Below are positions 43,152 through 51,296 of a stretch of 51,296 bases of DNA, one piece after another. This DNA is from Deltaproteobacteria bacterium (GTDB lineage Bacteria; Desulfobacterota; Desulfarculia; Adiutricales; Adiutricaceae): positions 1 to 51,296 of the forward strand of contig JAITRL010000345.1 in assembly GCA_031288415.1 (NCBI GenBank), in the 5' to 3' direction. Within the stretch, counting starts at the first letter, position 1; every line of letters starts with the position of its first letter. The notes beneath the pieces were generated by a model. It made no database searches, was not told where the DNA came from, and worked only from the letters and a program-made list of their open reading frames with translations. Both the position numbers and the translations under genes were made by a program.

Positions 43152-46052
43152 ATGAGATCAAGCCGCCAGGCCTACAAGACGGTCATCACCTCCCACGTCA
43201 ACCCGGACTTTGACGCCGTGGCCTCCATGGTGGGGGCCCTGTCCCTCTACCCCGAGGCCGCGCTCCTGTTTCCGGGCGGCACGGGAAGGAGGCTTTCCGG
43301 GCCCTTCGTGAAGGGGGCGCTTGCCTCCCGGGCCGTCGTCCGCCCCAAGGAGCTTGACTTCGCCGCAGTGGAGCGGCTGGTGGTGGTGGACACCCGGAGG
43401 CCCGACCGCATAGGCTTCGCGAGGCCGATACTCCAGAACCCCGGCCTGGACATCCACCTTTTCGACCACCATCCCGACAGCCCCGGCGACCTGGAAGGCT
43501 CGCTCCTGCGCTGCGAGCCGGTGGGGGCGACGGTCACCGTCCTGTCGGAGGCCATGCGGGAACGCGGCATCTCCCCTGATCCTGACGAGGCCACCATGCT
43601 CGCCCTGGGCCTGTGGGAGGACACCGGGTCCTTCACTTTCGGGTCCACCACGGCCAGGGATCTCGCGGCGGGGTCCTGGCTCCTGAGCCGGGGCGCGGAT
43701 TTGGAGACCGTGACCCAGCTCACCTCCACGGAACTCTCCACCGAGCAGGTGTCCCTCCTTAACGAGCTCATCGGCGCGGCGGAGACCCGCGAGGTGCGCG
43801 GCATGACCCTGGCCGTCTCCATGGCGAGGCGGGAAGGCCACGTCGAGGACGTGGCTGTCCTGGCCCCCAGGCTCATGGAGATGCTCGACCTGGACACGGT
43901 CTTCCTGCTCGTGCAGATGGAGGCCCTGGTCCAGGTGACGGGCCGGAGCCGCGCCGGGGGCTTCAGCGTGGGGGAGATCCTCAAGCCCCTGGGCGGCGGC
44001 GGCCACCACGGGGCCGCCGCCGCGGCCGTCAAGGGAGAGCCGCTCGAGAAGGTGCGGCAGGCCCTGGAGGAGAGCATCCGGGAGTACGAGGGGAGGCTTT
44101 TCCGGGCCGGGAGCATCATGGTGCACCCCGCCATCAGCCTCTCCGAGACCCGGCCGCTGTCCGAGGCGGCGGACATGATGGCCCGCTACGGCCTCCACGT
44201 GATTCTGGCCGAGGACGCCCAGGGCAGGGTCTCGGGCATCATCCGCGAGCAGAGCGTCGCCAGGGCCATGTACCACGGCCTGACCGCGTACCCGGTCAGG
44301 GACTTCATGACGACGGACTTCGAGACGGCCTCGCCGGAAGCCTCCTTCCACGACGTCAAGCGCGTCATCGTCGACCAGAGGCAGCGCATCCTTCCCGTGA
44401 CCGATCCTGAAGGCAAGGCGCTGGGGGTGGTGACCCGCACGGATCTCCTGCATCTCCTGGCGGCGGAGGCCGGCGGGGACGAGGGGGCGGAGAGCCCGCG
44501 CGCCCCCTTCGACCGGAACCTGGCCGGCCCCATGCAGGAGCGGCTCCCTAAGGGAATCCTGGAGATCCTGCGGGGGCTGGGCGACGAGGCCAGCAGCTTC
44601 GGGGTCAGCCTGTACCTCGTGGGCGGCACCGTGCGGGATCTCATCATGTCGAGGCCCATCAGGGACCTGGACATGACCGTCACGGGGGAGCTCACGGCCT
44701 TCATCAAGGCCCAGGCCGCGCGCCTGGGGGGGGAACTCAGGACCCATCCGCGCTTCAAGACGGCCACCTTGAACCTTCCCGACGGCACGAGGCTGGACTT
44801 CTCCAGCGCCCGGGTGGAGTATTACGAGTACCCGGGGGCCTACCCGGTGGTGCGGCACGCCTCCATCCAGCTTGACCTCCAGAGGCGGGACTTCACCGTG
44901 AACACCCTGGCCGTGAGCCTCGCCCCGGAGGACTTCGGCAGGCTCCTGGACTATTACCGCGGCTACCAGGACATCAAGGAAGGGCTCATCCGCGTGCTCC
45001 ACAGCCTGAGCTTCGTGGAGGACCCCACGCGGGCGTTCCGGGCCTGCCGCTTCGAGCGGCGGCTGGGCTTCCGCATCAGCCGCATGACGGGCCGCCTGAT
45101 CGCCTCCGCCGTCTCCGGGGGCTTCATGAAGACCCTGTCCCTCCGGCGCCTCATGGGGGAGCTGCGGATCATCTGCGAGGAAGAGGATCCGGGGGCCGTC
45201 TTCGAGCGCATGGGGGGATTGGGCCTGCTCAGGTGCATATCCCCCGACCTGCGGGTCACCCGCAGGCACCTGGATCTCTTCAGGAACGTGCTCCGGGTCC
45301 GGGACTGGTATCGCCTCACCTTCGCCTCGCGCTTCTCGCCCATGTGGCTCGTGTGGTTCGCCGCCCTCACCTTCGAGCTGGGGCGCGGCGAGTCCTTCCG
45401 CCTCGCGGACGGACTGGAGGACGGCCGCAGGATGCTCCGGGCCTTCGTCATCGAGCGGCCCGCCCTGGAGCGGGTCCTGGCCTCCGCGTCCAAGCTCCCC
45501 CAGGACGGGCCGGTCAAGCCGAGCCTGGCCGACTCCCTCTTCGGGAACATTTCCTGGCCGGGCATCCTCTACGTGATGGCCAGGGCCGGCACGGGGCCGC
45601 TGGCCCGCGCGGGGGCGGCCTTCCTCACGAGCTACCGCCACGTGCGCCCTGAGGTGACCGGGGACGATCTCATCAGGCTGGGTTTCCGGCCCGGCCCAGG
45701 CCTCCACAAGGCCCTGGAAGTGCTGCGCCGGGCTCGCCTGGACGGCTTGGTGGGGAACCGCGAGGAGGAGAAGGGGTACGTGCGGCTGTTCCTGAACGGC
45801 GAAGGCGACGAAGGCCAGAATGACTTGGACCCTGCCGCGGGCCAGCATCCCGGAGCAGACGGAAGGCACGGGACAGAAGGCGGGCCGGAGGCCGGGGCAG
45901 GGCTTGAGGCGGAAGGCGGGCCGGAGGCCGGGGCAGGGCTTGAGGCGGAAGGCGGGCCGGAGGACGGGGCAGGGCTTGAGGCGGAAGGCGGGCCGGAGGA
46001 CGTGGGCGAACCCGGGGATGCGTCAGCAGCCGGGCCTGGCGGGGGTTCCTGA
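43152..46052 (+). CDS. DHH phosphoesterase - CBS pair - tRNA nucleotidyltransferase/poly(A) polymerase fusion
   Basis: 966 residues. Residues 1-310 are a DHH/DHHA1 module (SHVNPDFDAVASM, DHHPDSPGD, GGGGHHGAAAAAV). Residues 320-440 are two CBS domains (SIMVHPAISLSETRPLSEAADMM and VRDFMTTDFETASPEASF). From about 465 comes the class II nucleotidyltransferase head with LYLVGGTVRDLIMSRPIRDLDMTV (metal Asp pair) and RRDFTVNTLA, then the RNA-binding helices. This architecture is known from Deltaproteobacteria and some other groups, where it serves as an A-adding enzyme in tRNA CCA-end synthesis. CBS domains suggest adenine-nucleotide sensing. The last roughly 75 residues are a Gly/Glu/Ala/Pro repeat tail that is not part of the family. 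The Shine-Dalgarno is weak. Confidence 0.93.
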   Translation: MRSSRQAYKTVITSHVNPDFDAVASMVGALSLYPEAALLFPGGTGRRLSGPFVKGALASRAVVRPKELDFAAVERLVVVDTRRPDRIGFARPILQNPGLDIHLFDHHPDSPGDLEGSLLRCEPVGATVTVLSEAMRERGISPDPDEATMLALGLWEDTGSFTFGSTTARDLAAGSWLLSRGADLETVTQLTSTELSTEQVSLLNELIGAAETREVRGMTLAVSMARREGHVEDVAVLAPRLMEMLDLDTVFLLVQMEALVQVTGRSRAGGFSVGEILKPLGGGGHHGAAAAAVKGEPLEKVRQALEESIREYEGRLFRAGSIMVHPAISLSETRPLSEAADMMARYGLHVILAEDAQGRVSGIIREQSVARAMYHGLTAYPVRDFMTTDFETASPEASFHDVKRVIVDQRQRILPVTDPEGKALGVVTRTDLLHLLAAEAGGDEGAESPRAPFDRNLAGPMQERLPKGILEILRGLGDEASSFGVSLYLVGGTVRDLIMSRPIRDLDMTVTGELTAFIKAQAARLGGELRTHPRFKTATLNLPDGTRLDFSSARVEYYEYPGAYPVVRHASIQLDLQRRDFTVNTLAVSLAPEDFGRLLDYYRGYQDIKEGLIRVLHSLSFVEDPTRAFRACRFERRLGFRISRMTGRLIASAVSGGFMKTLSLRRLMGELRIICEEEDPGAVFERMGGLGLLRCISPDLRVTRRHLDLFRNVLRVRDWYRLTFASRFSPMWLVWFAALTFELGRGESFRLADGLEDGRRMLRAFVIERPALERVLASASKLPQDGPVKPSLADSLFGNISWPGILYVMARAGTGPLARAGAAFLTSYRHVRPEVTGDDLIRLGFRPGPGLHKALEVLRRARLDGLVGNREEEKGYVRLFLNGEGDEGQNDLDPAAGQHPGADGRHGTEGGPEAGAGLEAEGGPEAGAGLEAEGGPEDGAGLEAEGGPEDVGEPGDASAAGPGGGS
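45879..46003 (+). repeat. 36-bp tandem repeats in the CCA-fusion tail
   Basis: Units 45879-45914, 45915-45950, 45951-45986 and a partial one to 46003 encode GGPEAGAGLEAE-type 12-mers. Copies are nearly identical, and the array ends 49 bp before the stop. Confidence 0.88.
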
Positions 46053-46257
46053 CCTGATGGCGGCCTTGGAACGGAATACGGCTTCCGGAAAGCCTGGAGA
46101 GCGGGGGCATCCGGCGCGGCAAACGGCAGATGAAGCCTTCCGGCGCCGGCGGAAGGCCGCCGTTGCCGTCAAGGGCCCTAGCCCGCCCGAGAAAACCCGC
46201 TGAGATGCAGCCGGCGCCGGAGTCCATGGCCCGCGATTTTTTTTCCTCGTCGTGCTG

Positions 46258-47219
46258 TTCAGCGGCGACGAAAGGGTCGCCGCCTTGGAGTCATGCCGCT
46301 CCCTGAAGAAGGATACTGAAGGGGCAGCGCGAGGCGCCGCCCGCTTCAGGCGAAAGCCCGGAGGCCACGGTCAGGCTCAAGGCTCCCAAGGAGATCCCCT
46401 CGGATTCCCTCCGGAACCCTTCCGAGCCAGACTCCGGTTACGACGGCCTTAAAGGCAAGGGCTGCCGGGCCCGGCCGGTCGAGACCCGAGACCGCTGCGG
46501 GGGGAAAGACGGGAAGAGAAGCCTTTCCCTGCCCCTGTGCTCCAGGGCGGAAGGGGCGCATAACCATGACGGAGGCTCCCTGCTCCCCGCCGTAAAAGAG
46601 CCGAAGGACAAAGGGCTCTCGGCCCCTTGACGATGATCGCCGACGCTTCCTGCGGCAGCGACGGGAACGCCCAGGGCTTGAAAAGACGGGCGTCAAGCTA
46701 GTCTCGCCCACGCCCGGAAGCGTGAAGAAGGCCGACGGCGGATCAGGGGGGGGCCTGAGGCGGGGGATGCCCCCGCGAAACTGGCGCTTTCGGACTTTGA
46801 CTCCGGCGAGTCGGGCGCGGTGACGTCCTGTCCTGCGTGGCAGAAGGCGGAGACGCCGGAAAACGAGGACGGAAGCGGGTTCCGCGCCGCTTTTGACCCT
46901 GCCGTCCGCAAGGCCCGCCCCAAAAAGGGACTCTGCCCGGTGAAGGAGGGAAAGTCCAAGGCCAGCCTCGGCTGCGGCAGGAAGCAGATGAGAACGGCCC
47001 GGCGGCGGTCCGGGGAGCAATCGCCGGGTTTTTAGGCGGCGTACGGGATACGGAGCGGCATAGAGGGCGCGAACACCCAGCGGCCGGACAGTTGGGATAA
47101 AGCGGCTGAGGGTCAGGTGGCTGCGGAAGGTTGACCTGAAAGTCAGGCTTAAGGCGCTGGCCCTCAACATATGGAGTGTCGCGCGGTTCATCAGGCAAAA
47201 CGCGAGGGTTGTCAAGTGA
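46258..47219 (+). pseudogene. Decayed IS1182-type transposase
   Basis: Fragments in successive frames follow the order of an IS1182-family DDE transposase. They are FSGDERVAALESCRSL; KEIPSDSLRNPSEPDSGYDG with LKGKG; HDGGSLLPAVKEPKDKGL; IADASCGSDGNAQGLKRRG and GVKLVSPTPG; SDFDSGESGAVTSCP; FDPAVRKARPKKGLCPV; YGIRSGIEGANTQ; LRVRWLRKVDLKVRLKALAL and NIWSVARF, ending at TGA 47217-47219. At least four frameshifts and internal stops (for example TAG right before AAYGIRSG) separate the parts. The N-terminal half is missing. The remnant lies between the CCA fusion and serC. Confidence 0.85.
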
Positions 47220-47309
47220 AAATGAGGCTGGCCGCAAGGGTTTCGGGAAAAAGGGGGCTAAAATGTCTGACGGGCCGTAAAAGTCAAGTTTCGCTGCGAA
47301 TTTTTTCCT

Positions 47310-47336
47310 GCCTGTTGAGAAAAGTTCGCAACAGGC
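47310..47336. mobile_element. Hairpin, possible right end of the decayed IS
   Basis: GCCTGTTG (47310-47317) and CAACAGGC (47329-47336) flank AGAAAAGTTCG. Elements of this type often end with CTGTTG/CAACAG-containing sequence near the transposase stop, here 91 bp downstream. No matching left end was located. Confidence 0.35.
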
Positions 47337-47736
47337 TGGAAATCGTCAGATTGTGATCGCCGCGGCAGCCTCGCCCTGGTTTCAGCCCCTGTTTTTCAGA
47401 TGCGGCTTTTTGCACCTTCATCAATATTGCGGGCGGCTCTAAAAAAAATTACCTGGAGCTTTCCGCGGCGGAGAGCCGGCCAGGCCCAGGGAACGCCTCT
47501 GTTCCCGCGCGGCCGGCCGCAGGAAAGCCCGTCGTCCATTGCGAGGAAAACGGCTCTCCCGCAGGGGGGTTGTCTGGATGTATGCCGAAAAACGTTTAAT
47601 TTAGCATGTTTTAGCGGCACCAGTTCCGGGATGCAGGTTCCGCAGGGGGGAGGGGAGAGGCCGGCGCTATTCCACAGCAAGGGGCCTGAGGTTCCCTGCG
47701 GAGGGTTCCCGGCCTGCCGCAAGTGCGCGCAGCAAA

Positions 47737-47765
47737 TTGATTTTTGGCCGGAAAAGTCCTAACAT
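47737..47765 (+). promoter_or_regulatory. Candidate promoter for serC-serA
   Basis: TTGATT, a 17-bp spacer and TAACAT, about 110 nt before the serC ATG. Both boxes match four of six. Confidence 0.4.
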
Positions 47766-47873
47766 GATAGGCCCGCTTAGGATGAGGGGCCCCCGGAGCC
47801 TAGCCTGTCAGGCCAGGGCCGGGGCGATTCCGCGAGCCGGAAGGGCAGGACCCTTCCGCGAAAGGTCTTTGTT

Positions 47874-49004
47874 ATGGCATTACCGGAACCAAGCCGGATC
47901 CCCGGCGGGCTGGCCCAGCCCGCCGGGCGCGTCTACAATTTCAACGGCGGCCCCGCCGCGCTGCCCCTCCCCGTGCTCGAGGAGGCGGCGGCCGAGCTTC
48001 TCAACTGGAGAGGCACGGGCATGTCCATACTCGAGAACAGCCACCGCGACAAAAAGGTCGTCGCCATGGCCCTGGAGGCCGAGGACGATCTCAAGTCGCT
48101 TCTCAGGCTGGGCGAGGATTGGAAGGTCCTCTTCCTCCAGGGCGGGGCGAGCCTCCAGTTCGCGATGATCCCCATGAACTTCGCCCCCGACGGGCTCCCC
48201 TGCGACTACGTGAACACCGGCATGTGGTCCGACAAGGCTTACAAGGAGGCCAGGCTGGTGGGCGCCGACGCGCGGCTGGCCGCCAGCTCGGAGGACGACG
48301 GCTTCACCTATATACCTGACTCCTTTTCCTTCAGGCTCGCCTCGCGCTACGTGTACCTCACCAGCAACAACACCGTGCGCGGCACCCAGTGGAAAGCCTT
48401 CCCGTCCAGGCCGCCCGCGCCGCTGGTGGCCGACATGTCCTCGGACTTCCTGTCGCGCCCCCTGGACCTGACGGATTTCGCCCTGGTGCACGCGGGCGCC
48501 CAGAAGAACGTGGCCCCCGCCGGGCTCACCATAGTTCTCGTCAGGAAGGACTTCGCCCTGAACGGCAAAAAGGGCCTCCCGCACCTGCTGGACTACAGGA
48601 CCTACATCGACTCCGACAGCATGTACAACACCCCCCCCGTGTTCTGCATCTACGTGGCCGGCCTGGTCTTCAAGTGGCTCAAGGCGCAGGGCGGGCTCGA
48701 CCGCGTGTGCCTGCGCAACGAGGCCAAGGCCAAACGGCTTTACGACGCCATCGACTCTTCCGGGGGCTTTTACAGGGGCACGGCCCGCGAGGACTCGAGG
48801 TCCCTCATGAACGTCACTTACCGGCTTCCCTCCCCCGAGCTCGAGAAGAAGTTCCTGGAGGAGGGCAAGGCGCAGGGGCTCTGCGGCCTGGGCGGCCACC
48901 GCTCCGTCGGCGGGGTGAGGGCCTCCATCTACAACGCGGTGCCCGATGCCGGAGTGGACGCCCTCATCGCCTTCATGAAGGATTTCCAGGCCGCGAACGG
49001 CTGA
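47874..49004 (+). CDS. serC: Phosphoserine aminotransferase
   Basis: 376 residues, ATG after AAAGGT. Motifs of the class V aminotransferase SerC are FNGGPAALPLPVLEEAAAEL (23-42), GTGMSILENSHR (48-59), FLQGGASLQFAMIPMN, Y-V-N-T-G-M-W-S and the PLP-binding Lys211 in HAGAQKNVAPAGL. It converts 3-phosphohydroxypyruvate and glutamate to O-phosphoserine and 2-oxoglutarate, and can also act in pyridoxal phosphate synthesis. About 15 residues at the N-terminus exceed the usual start. It is followed by serA after 12 bp, so both serine-pathway steps are co-transcribed; serB is not in the window. Confidence 0.95.
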   Translation: MALPEPSRIPGGLAQPAGRVYNFNGGPAALPLPVLEEAAAELLNWRGTGMSILENSHRDKKVVAMALEAEDDLKSLLRLGEDWKVLFLQGGASLQFAMIPMNFAPDGLPCDYVNTGMWSDKAYKEARLVGADARLAASSEDDGFTYIPDSFSFRLASRYVYLTSNNTVRGTQWKAFPSRPPAPLVADMSSDFLSRPLDLTDFALVHAGAQKNVAPAGLTIVLVRKDFALNGKKGLPHLLDYRTYIDSDSMYNTPPVFCIYVAGLVFKWLKAQGGLDRVCLRNEAKAKRLYDAIDSSGGFYRGTAREDSRSLMNVTYRLPSPELEKKFLEEGKAQGLCGLGGHRSVGGVRASIYNAVPDAGVDALIAFMKDFQAANG

Positions 49005-49016
49005 AAGGCTCTCGAC

Positions 49017-49946
49017 ATGGCGCGCAAGGTGCTCATCAGCGACAAGATTGAGGAAGTCTGCCCCGCCGCGCTCAGGGAAGCGGGCATAGCCTGCGACCTT
49101 AAGCCCGGCCTTCCCCCCGAGGAGCTTCTGGCGGCCATCCCGGAATACGACGGGCTCATCGTCCGGAGCGCCACCAAGGTGACGGCCCAGGTCCTGGAGA
49201 AGGGCCGGGCTGGCAAGCTCAGGATAGTGGGCCGGGCGGGCGCGGGTGTCGACAACATCGACGTCGAGGCGGCCGGGCGCCTGGGCGTCAAGGTGGTCAA
49301 CACCCCTGGCCTGAACTCCAACGCGGTGGCCGAGCTTACGGTGGCCTTCGCCTTCATGCTGGCCCGGAACCTTGCCCTCGCTGACTCGACCCTCAAGGCC
49401 GGCCGCTGGGAAAAGAAGTCCCTCTCCGGCTTCGAGCTCTCCGGCAAGACCTTCGGGCTTGTGGGCTTCGGGCATGTGGGGAGGCTGGTCTGCGCCAAGG
49501 CCAAGGGCCTGGGCATGCGGGTCCTGGCCTGCGATCCCCTGGTCCCTGCGGAGGAGGCGAGGGCGGCGGGCGCCGAGCCCGTCTCCCTGGAGGAACTCTG
49601 GAAAGAGGCGGACTTTATCTCCCTCCACCTCCCCAAGAACAAGGACACCCTCAACCTCGTGGACGCCAGGGTCCTCGCCTCCTTCAAGCCGACCGCCTGC
49701 CTCATCAACTGCGCGCGTGGCGGGCTCGTGGACGAGGCCGCCCTTTTCGAGGCCCTCTCCAGAAAGAGCATAGCCGGGGCGGCCTTTGACGTGTTCGCCG
49801 CTGAGCCCCCCCTCGGCAGCCCGCTTCTGGACCTCCCCAACTTCATCGCCGCCCCGCACCTGGGGGCCTCCACCCTGGAGGCCCAGCTGGGGGTCGCCAG
49901 GAAGTCGGCGGAGCTGCTGGCGGAATTCTTCAGGGCCCAGGGCTAG
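49017..49946 (+). CDS. serA: D-3-phosphoglycerate dehydrogenase, short form
   Basis: 309 residues. Family 2-hydroxyacid dehydrogenase features: IVGRAGAGVDNIDVEAA (70-86), the NAD loop GFGHVGR (150-156), catalytic Arg234 (NCARGGLVDE), Glu263 (DVFAAEPP) and His281 (APHLGAST). It oxidises 3-phosphoglycerate to 3-phosphohydroxypyruvate, the entry to serine synthesis. The C-terminal ACT and intervening domains of long SerA are absent, so allosteric inhibition by serine through ACT is not expected. The adjacent serC supports the assignment over other hydroxyacid dehydrogenases. Confidence 0.93.
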   Translation: MARKVLISDKIEEVCPAALREAGIACDLKPGLPPEELLAAIPEYDGLIVRSATKVTAQVLEKGRAGKLRIVGRAGAGVDNIDVEAAGRLGVKVVNTPGLNSNAVAELTVAFAFMLARNLALADSTLKAGRWEKKSLSGFELSGKTFGLVGFGHVGRLVCAKAKGLGMRVLACDPLVPAEEARAAGAEPVSLEELWKEADFISLHLPKNKDTLNLVDARVLASFKPTACLINCARGGLVDEAALFEALSRKSIAGAAFDVFAAEPPLGSPLLDLPNFIAAPHLGASTLEAQLGVARKSAELLAEFFRAQG

Positions 49947-49961
49947 GCGCCGGAGGTTCCG

Positions 49962-51296
49962 GTGAAGGCGGCCGTGCCCGCATATCGAGTGCCTGCCCCT
50001 GCGGCGCCCGGGTCTTCTTTCTCCTGCGGCCGCCTTCGCCCCCCCGCCTTTCCCGGCCCCCTTAAGCCTGTCGCGCCTGAGGGCCTCTGCGATCCGCCCG
50101 ATCGCCGCGCTCTTTCAGTTTTTCCGGATCCTGCCGGCCTTTCGGGGATTTACGCCCTCCCCGCTCCTTCCGGCCGCTCCGGCGCGGCCGCTTTTTCCGC
50201 TTCTTCCTGCCTTTCCGATGCCTCCAGGGCCCCTGCGGCCGCGGCGAATGCCGGGGCCGCGCCGGGGCCCTTTTCTTTCGCCCGCTTCCGTGACCCGGCG
50301 CCGTCGGCGGCCGCGTTCCTTACGGCCGCGCTGGCCGTGCTGCTGGCTTCCGCCTCCCCGCTGGCCGCCCAAAGAGGGCCCCTTGAGGAGGAGGCCCCCT
50401 CTTTGGCCGGGCCAGGGCCCGCCGCGCAAGGCGCGCCGGGAGAGGCGGGATCCGCTGAGGAAGAGGCTGGAACCGGCGCGGAAAGGGACGGCGCCGCAGG
50501 CCTCTCCGGAGCGGCCGGGCGTGTTGCTGCGGGAAGGGAGGCCTCCCGGAGGGGCGCGGGAGGCTTTGCGGGCATCAGGGAGCAGGACCTGCCGCCGCCA
50601 GGCGAGCCTGAGCCGTTTTCCCGGCGGCTCCCGGAGGCCGGGGCGGAGGGCTTCTCCGGAACCCCGGCACAGGCTTTGCCGCAGGAAGCGTCCCCGGCCC
50701 CCCCGCAAGGAGCCGTGTCGGCCCCGCCGCAGGGCTCCGGGACTGCCGCGTCTCAGGATTCCGGTACGGGCTATCCTTCCGGCTTGGCATCGGAAGCTCC
50801 TTCAGGCCAGGGCCCCCTGCCCCCTCCGGGCCAGGGGCCTCCGGCTTTTCCGGGCCCTGGAGCGGCCGCGCCCCTGAGCCCGGAACCGGCCGCCCCCCCT
50901 TCCCCGGCAAGGCAGTCTCCGTCAGGTCAGGCGCCGGCGTCTTCTTTGGGCCAGGCCTTCCCGCCCGGCGCGGCGACTCCGGGGTCGCAAGATCAGGGCC
51001 AGGCCCTCCCGCCCGGCGCGGCGACTCCGGGGCCGCAAGATCAGGGCCAGGCCCTCCCGCCCGGCGCGGCGGCCCCGCCGCCAAGCCAGGGCCAAGCCTT
51101 CCCGCCCGGCGCGGCGGTTCCGCCGCCAAGCCAGGGCCTCCCGTTCGGCGCGCCGACTCCGGGGCCGCAAGATCAGAGCCAGGCCCTCCCGTTCGGCCAG
51201 GCTCCTCCGTCCCCGCCTGAGGCGCCTCCCGTTGCCGGGCCCGCGCCGCTTGCGCCCCGGACCCTGACGTCCCCTCCGCCGGGATCCCCTGGCGCG
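49962..51296 (+). CDS. Pro/Gln/Ala-rich repeat protein with a membrane or export segment, 3' end beyond the right edge
   Basis: The frame is open from just after the serA stop to the window edge (445 codons, no stop). The best start is GTG 49962, with GGAGG five bases upstream and 15 bp after serA, which would place it in the serCA operon. Residues about 1-114 are Pro/Ala-rich. A hydrophobic stretch with export-signal character follows (AAFLTAALAVLLASASPLAAQ, about 117-137, preceded by Arg), then an acidic Ala/Gly/Glu part. The rest is a Pro/Gln/Gly/Ala domain with 14-16-residue units (GQALPPGAATPGPQDQ type). No named family is recognised. A start closer to the hydrophobic segment would make a normal secreted protein, but no ATG/GTG/TTG is available in frame there. 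Overlapping frames on both strands are Arg-rich shadows. The start is the least certain part. Confidence 0.55.
   Translation, partial: MKAAVPAYRVPAPAAPGSSFSCGRLRPPAFPGPLKPVAPEGLCDPPDRRALSVFPDPAGLSGIYALPAPSGRSGAAAFSASSCLSDASRAPAAAANAGAAPGPFSFARFRDPAPSAAAFLTAALAVLLASASPLAAQRGPLEEEAPSLAGPGPAAQGAPGEAGSAEEEAGTGAERDGAAGLSGAAGRVAAGREASRRGAGGFAGIREQDLPPPGEPEPFSRRLPEAGAEGFSGTPAQALPQEASPAPPQGAVSAPPQGSGTAASQDSGTGYPSGLASEAPSGQGPLPPPGQGPPAFPGPGAAAPLSPEPAAPPSPARQSPSGQAPASSLGQAFPPGAATPGSQDQGQALPPGAATPGPQDQGQALPPGAAAPPPSQGQAFPPGAAVPPPSQGLPFGAPTPGPQDQSQALPFGQAPPSPPEAPPVAGPAPLAPRTLTSPPPGSPGA
50949..51176 (+). repeat. 48/45/42-bp coding repeats
   Basis: Units start at 50949 and 50997 (48 bp), 51045 and 51090 (45 bp) and 51135 (42 bp). 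They encode GQA(F/L)PPGAATPG(S/P)QDQ and GQALPPGAAAPPPSQ variants. All units differ by multiples of three, as expected for selection on the frame. Confidence 0.85.

Larger units (their letters stand above)
47220..47873. other. Intergenic region upstream of serC
   Basis: 654 bp, less GC-rich than the rest, without a gene. Probably IS remnant followed by the serC promoter region. Confidence 0.5.

Noticed and set aside
43158-45869. Minus-strand open frame of about 900 codons opposite the DHH-CBS-CCA gene
   Set aside because: Shadow of a well-supported gene; no motif, no ribosome-binding site.
46346-47215. Minus-strand 289-codon frame
   Set aside because: It is the complement of the recognisable IS1182-type transposase remnant and has no motif of its own.
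47880-49859. Minus-strand open frame of about 660 codons opposite serC and serA
   Set aside because: It spans two conserved genes and their junction and only mirrors their codon bias.

Overview
The window is a very GC-rich bacterial chromosome segment with generous GC-rich spacers between genes. Several linked traits point to a Deltaproteobacteria/Desulfobacterota-type anaerobe. These are hpf-rapZ followed by mannose-family PTS genes, a DHH-CBS-tRNA nucleotidyltransferase fusion, an NtrX-like sigma-54 regulator, a four-subunit pyruvate:ferredoxin oxidoreductase and a pyrophosphate-linked pyruvate phosphate dikinase. The lineage is an inference from gene content; no rRNA or tRNA gene was found.

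Layout. 1-9.1 kb (minus): a pgeF > pyrK-pyrD fusion > membrane-protein unit, then two lipoprotein genes, each with its own candidate promoter. The last lipoprotein runs off the left edge and is made largely of tandem Pro/Ala/Glu/Ser repeats. 9.2-13.7 kb (plus): a small orphan protein, a NahK-like kinase and a double universal-stress protein behind a near-consensus promoter. 14.4-17.3 kb: a divergent malate/lactate dehydrogenase (minus) and a DyP peroxidase (plus). 17.5-25.1 kb (minus): hpf, rapZ, PTS EIIA, EIIB, EIIC, then rimI, an NtrX-like regulator and a YihY-type membrane protein. 25.1-29.3 kb (plus): a long spacer with an unusual polypyrimidine tract, a DUF1178 protein behind a structured leader and a diguanylate cyclase. 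29.5-32.2 kb (minus): an AAA-ATPase-like/PD-(D/E)XK protein and a KptA-like protein. 34.2-37.3 kb (plus): porGDAB with a strong terminator. 37.8-41.1 kb (minus): ppdK with a histone-H1-like C-terminal tail. 41.6-51.3 kb (plus): a Xer recombinase, the DHH-CBS-CCA fusion, a decayed IS1182-type transposase, serC-serA and a Pro/Gln-rich repeat protein that runs off the right edge.

Functional themes. Por oxidises pyruvate to acetyl-CoA with ferredoxin, and PPDK links pyruvate to phosphoenolpyruvate, so the two neighbours share the pyruvate node. serC-serA draw 3-phosphoglycerate into serine. Many housekeeping proteins carry low-complexity Ala/Pro/Gly-rich insertions or tails (PyrK, RimI, EIIC, PPDK, the CCA fusion, the envelope proteins). 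This looks like a genome-wide habit.

The best candidates for something undescribed are the three-gene envelope module at the left (two lipoproteins and one membrane protein with shared motifs), the basic-tailed PPDK, and the repeat-rich proteins that run off both ends of the window.
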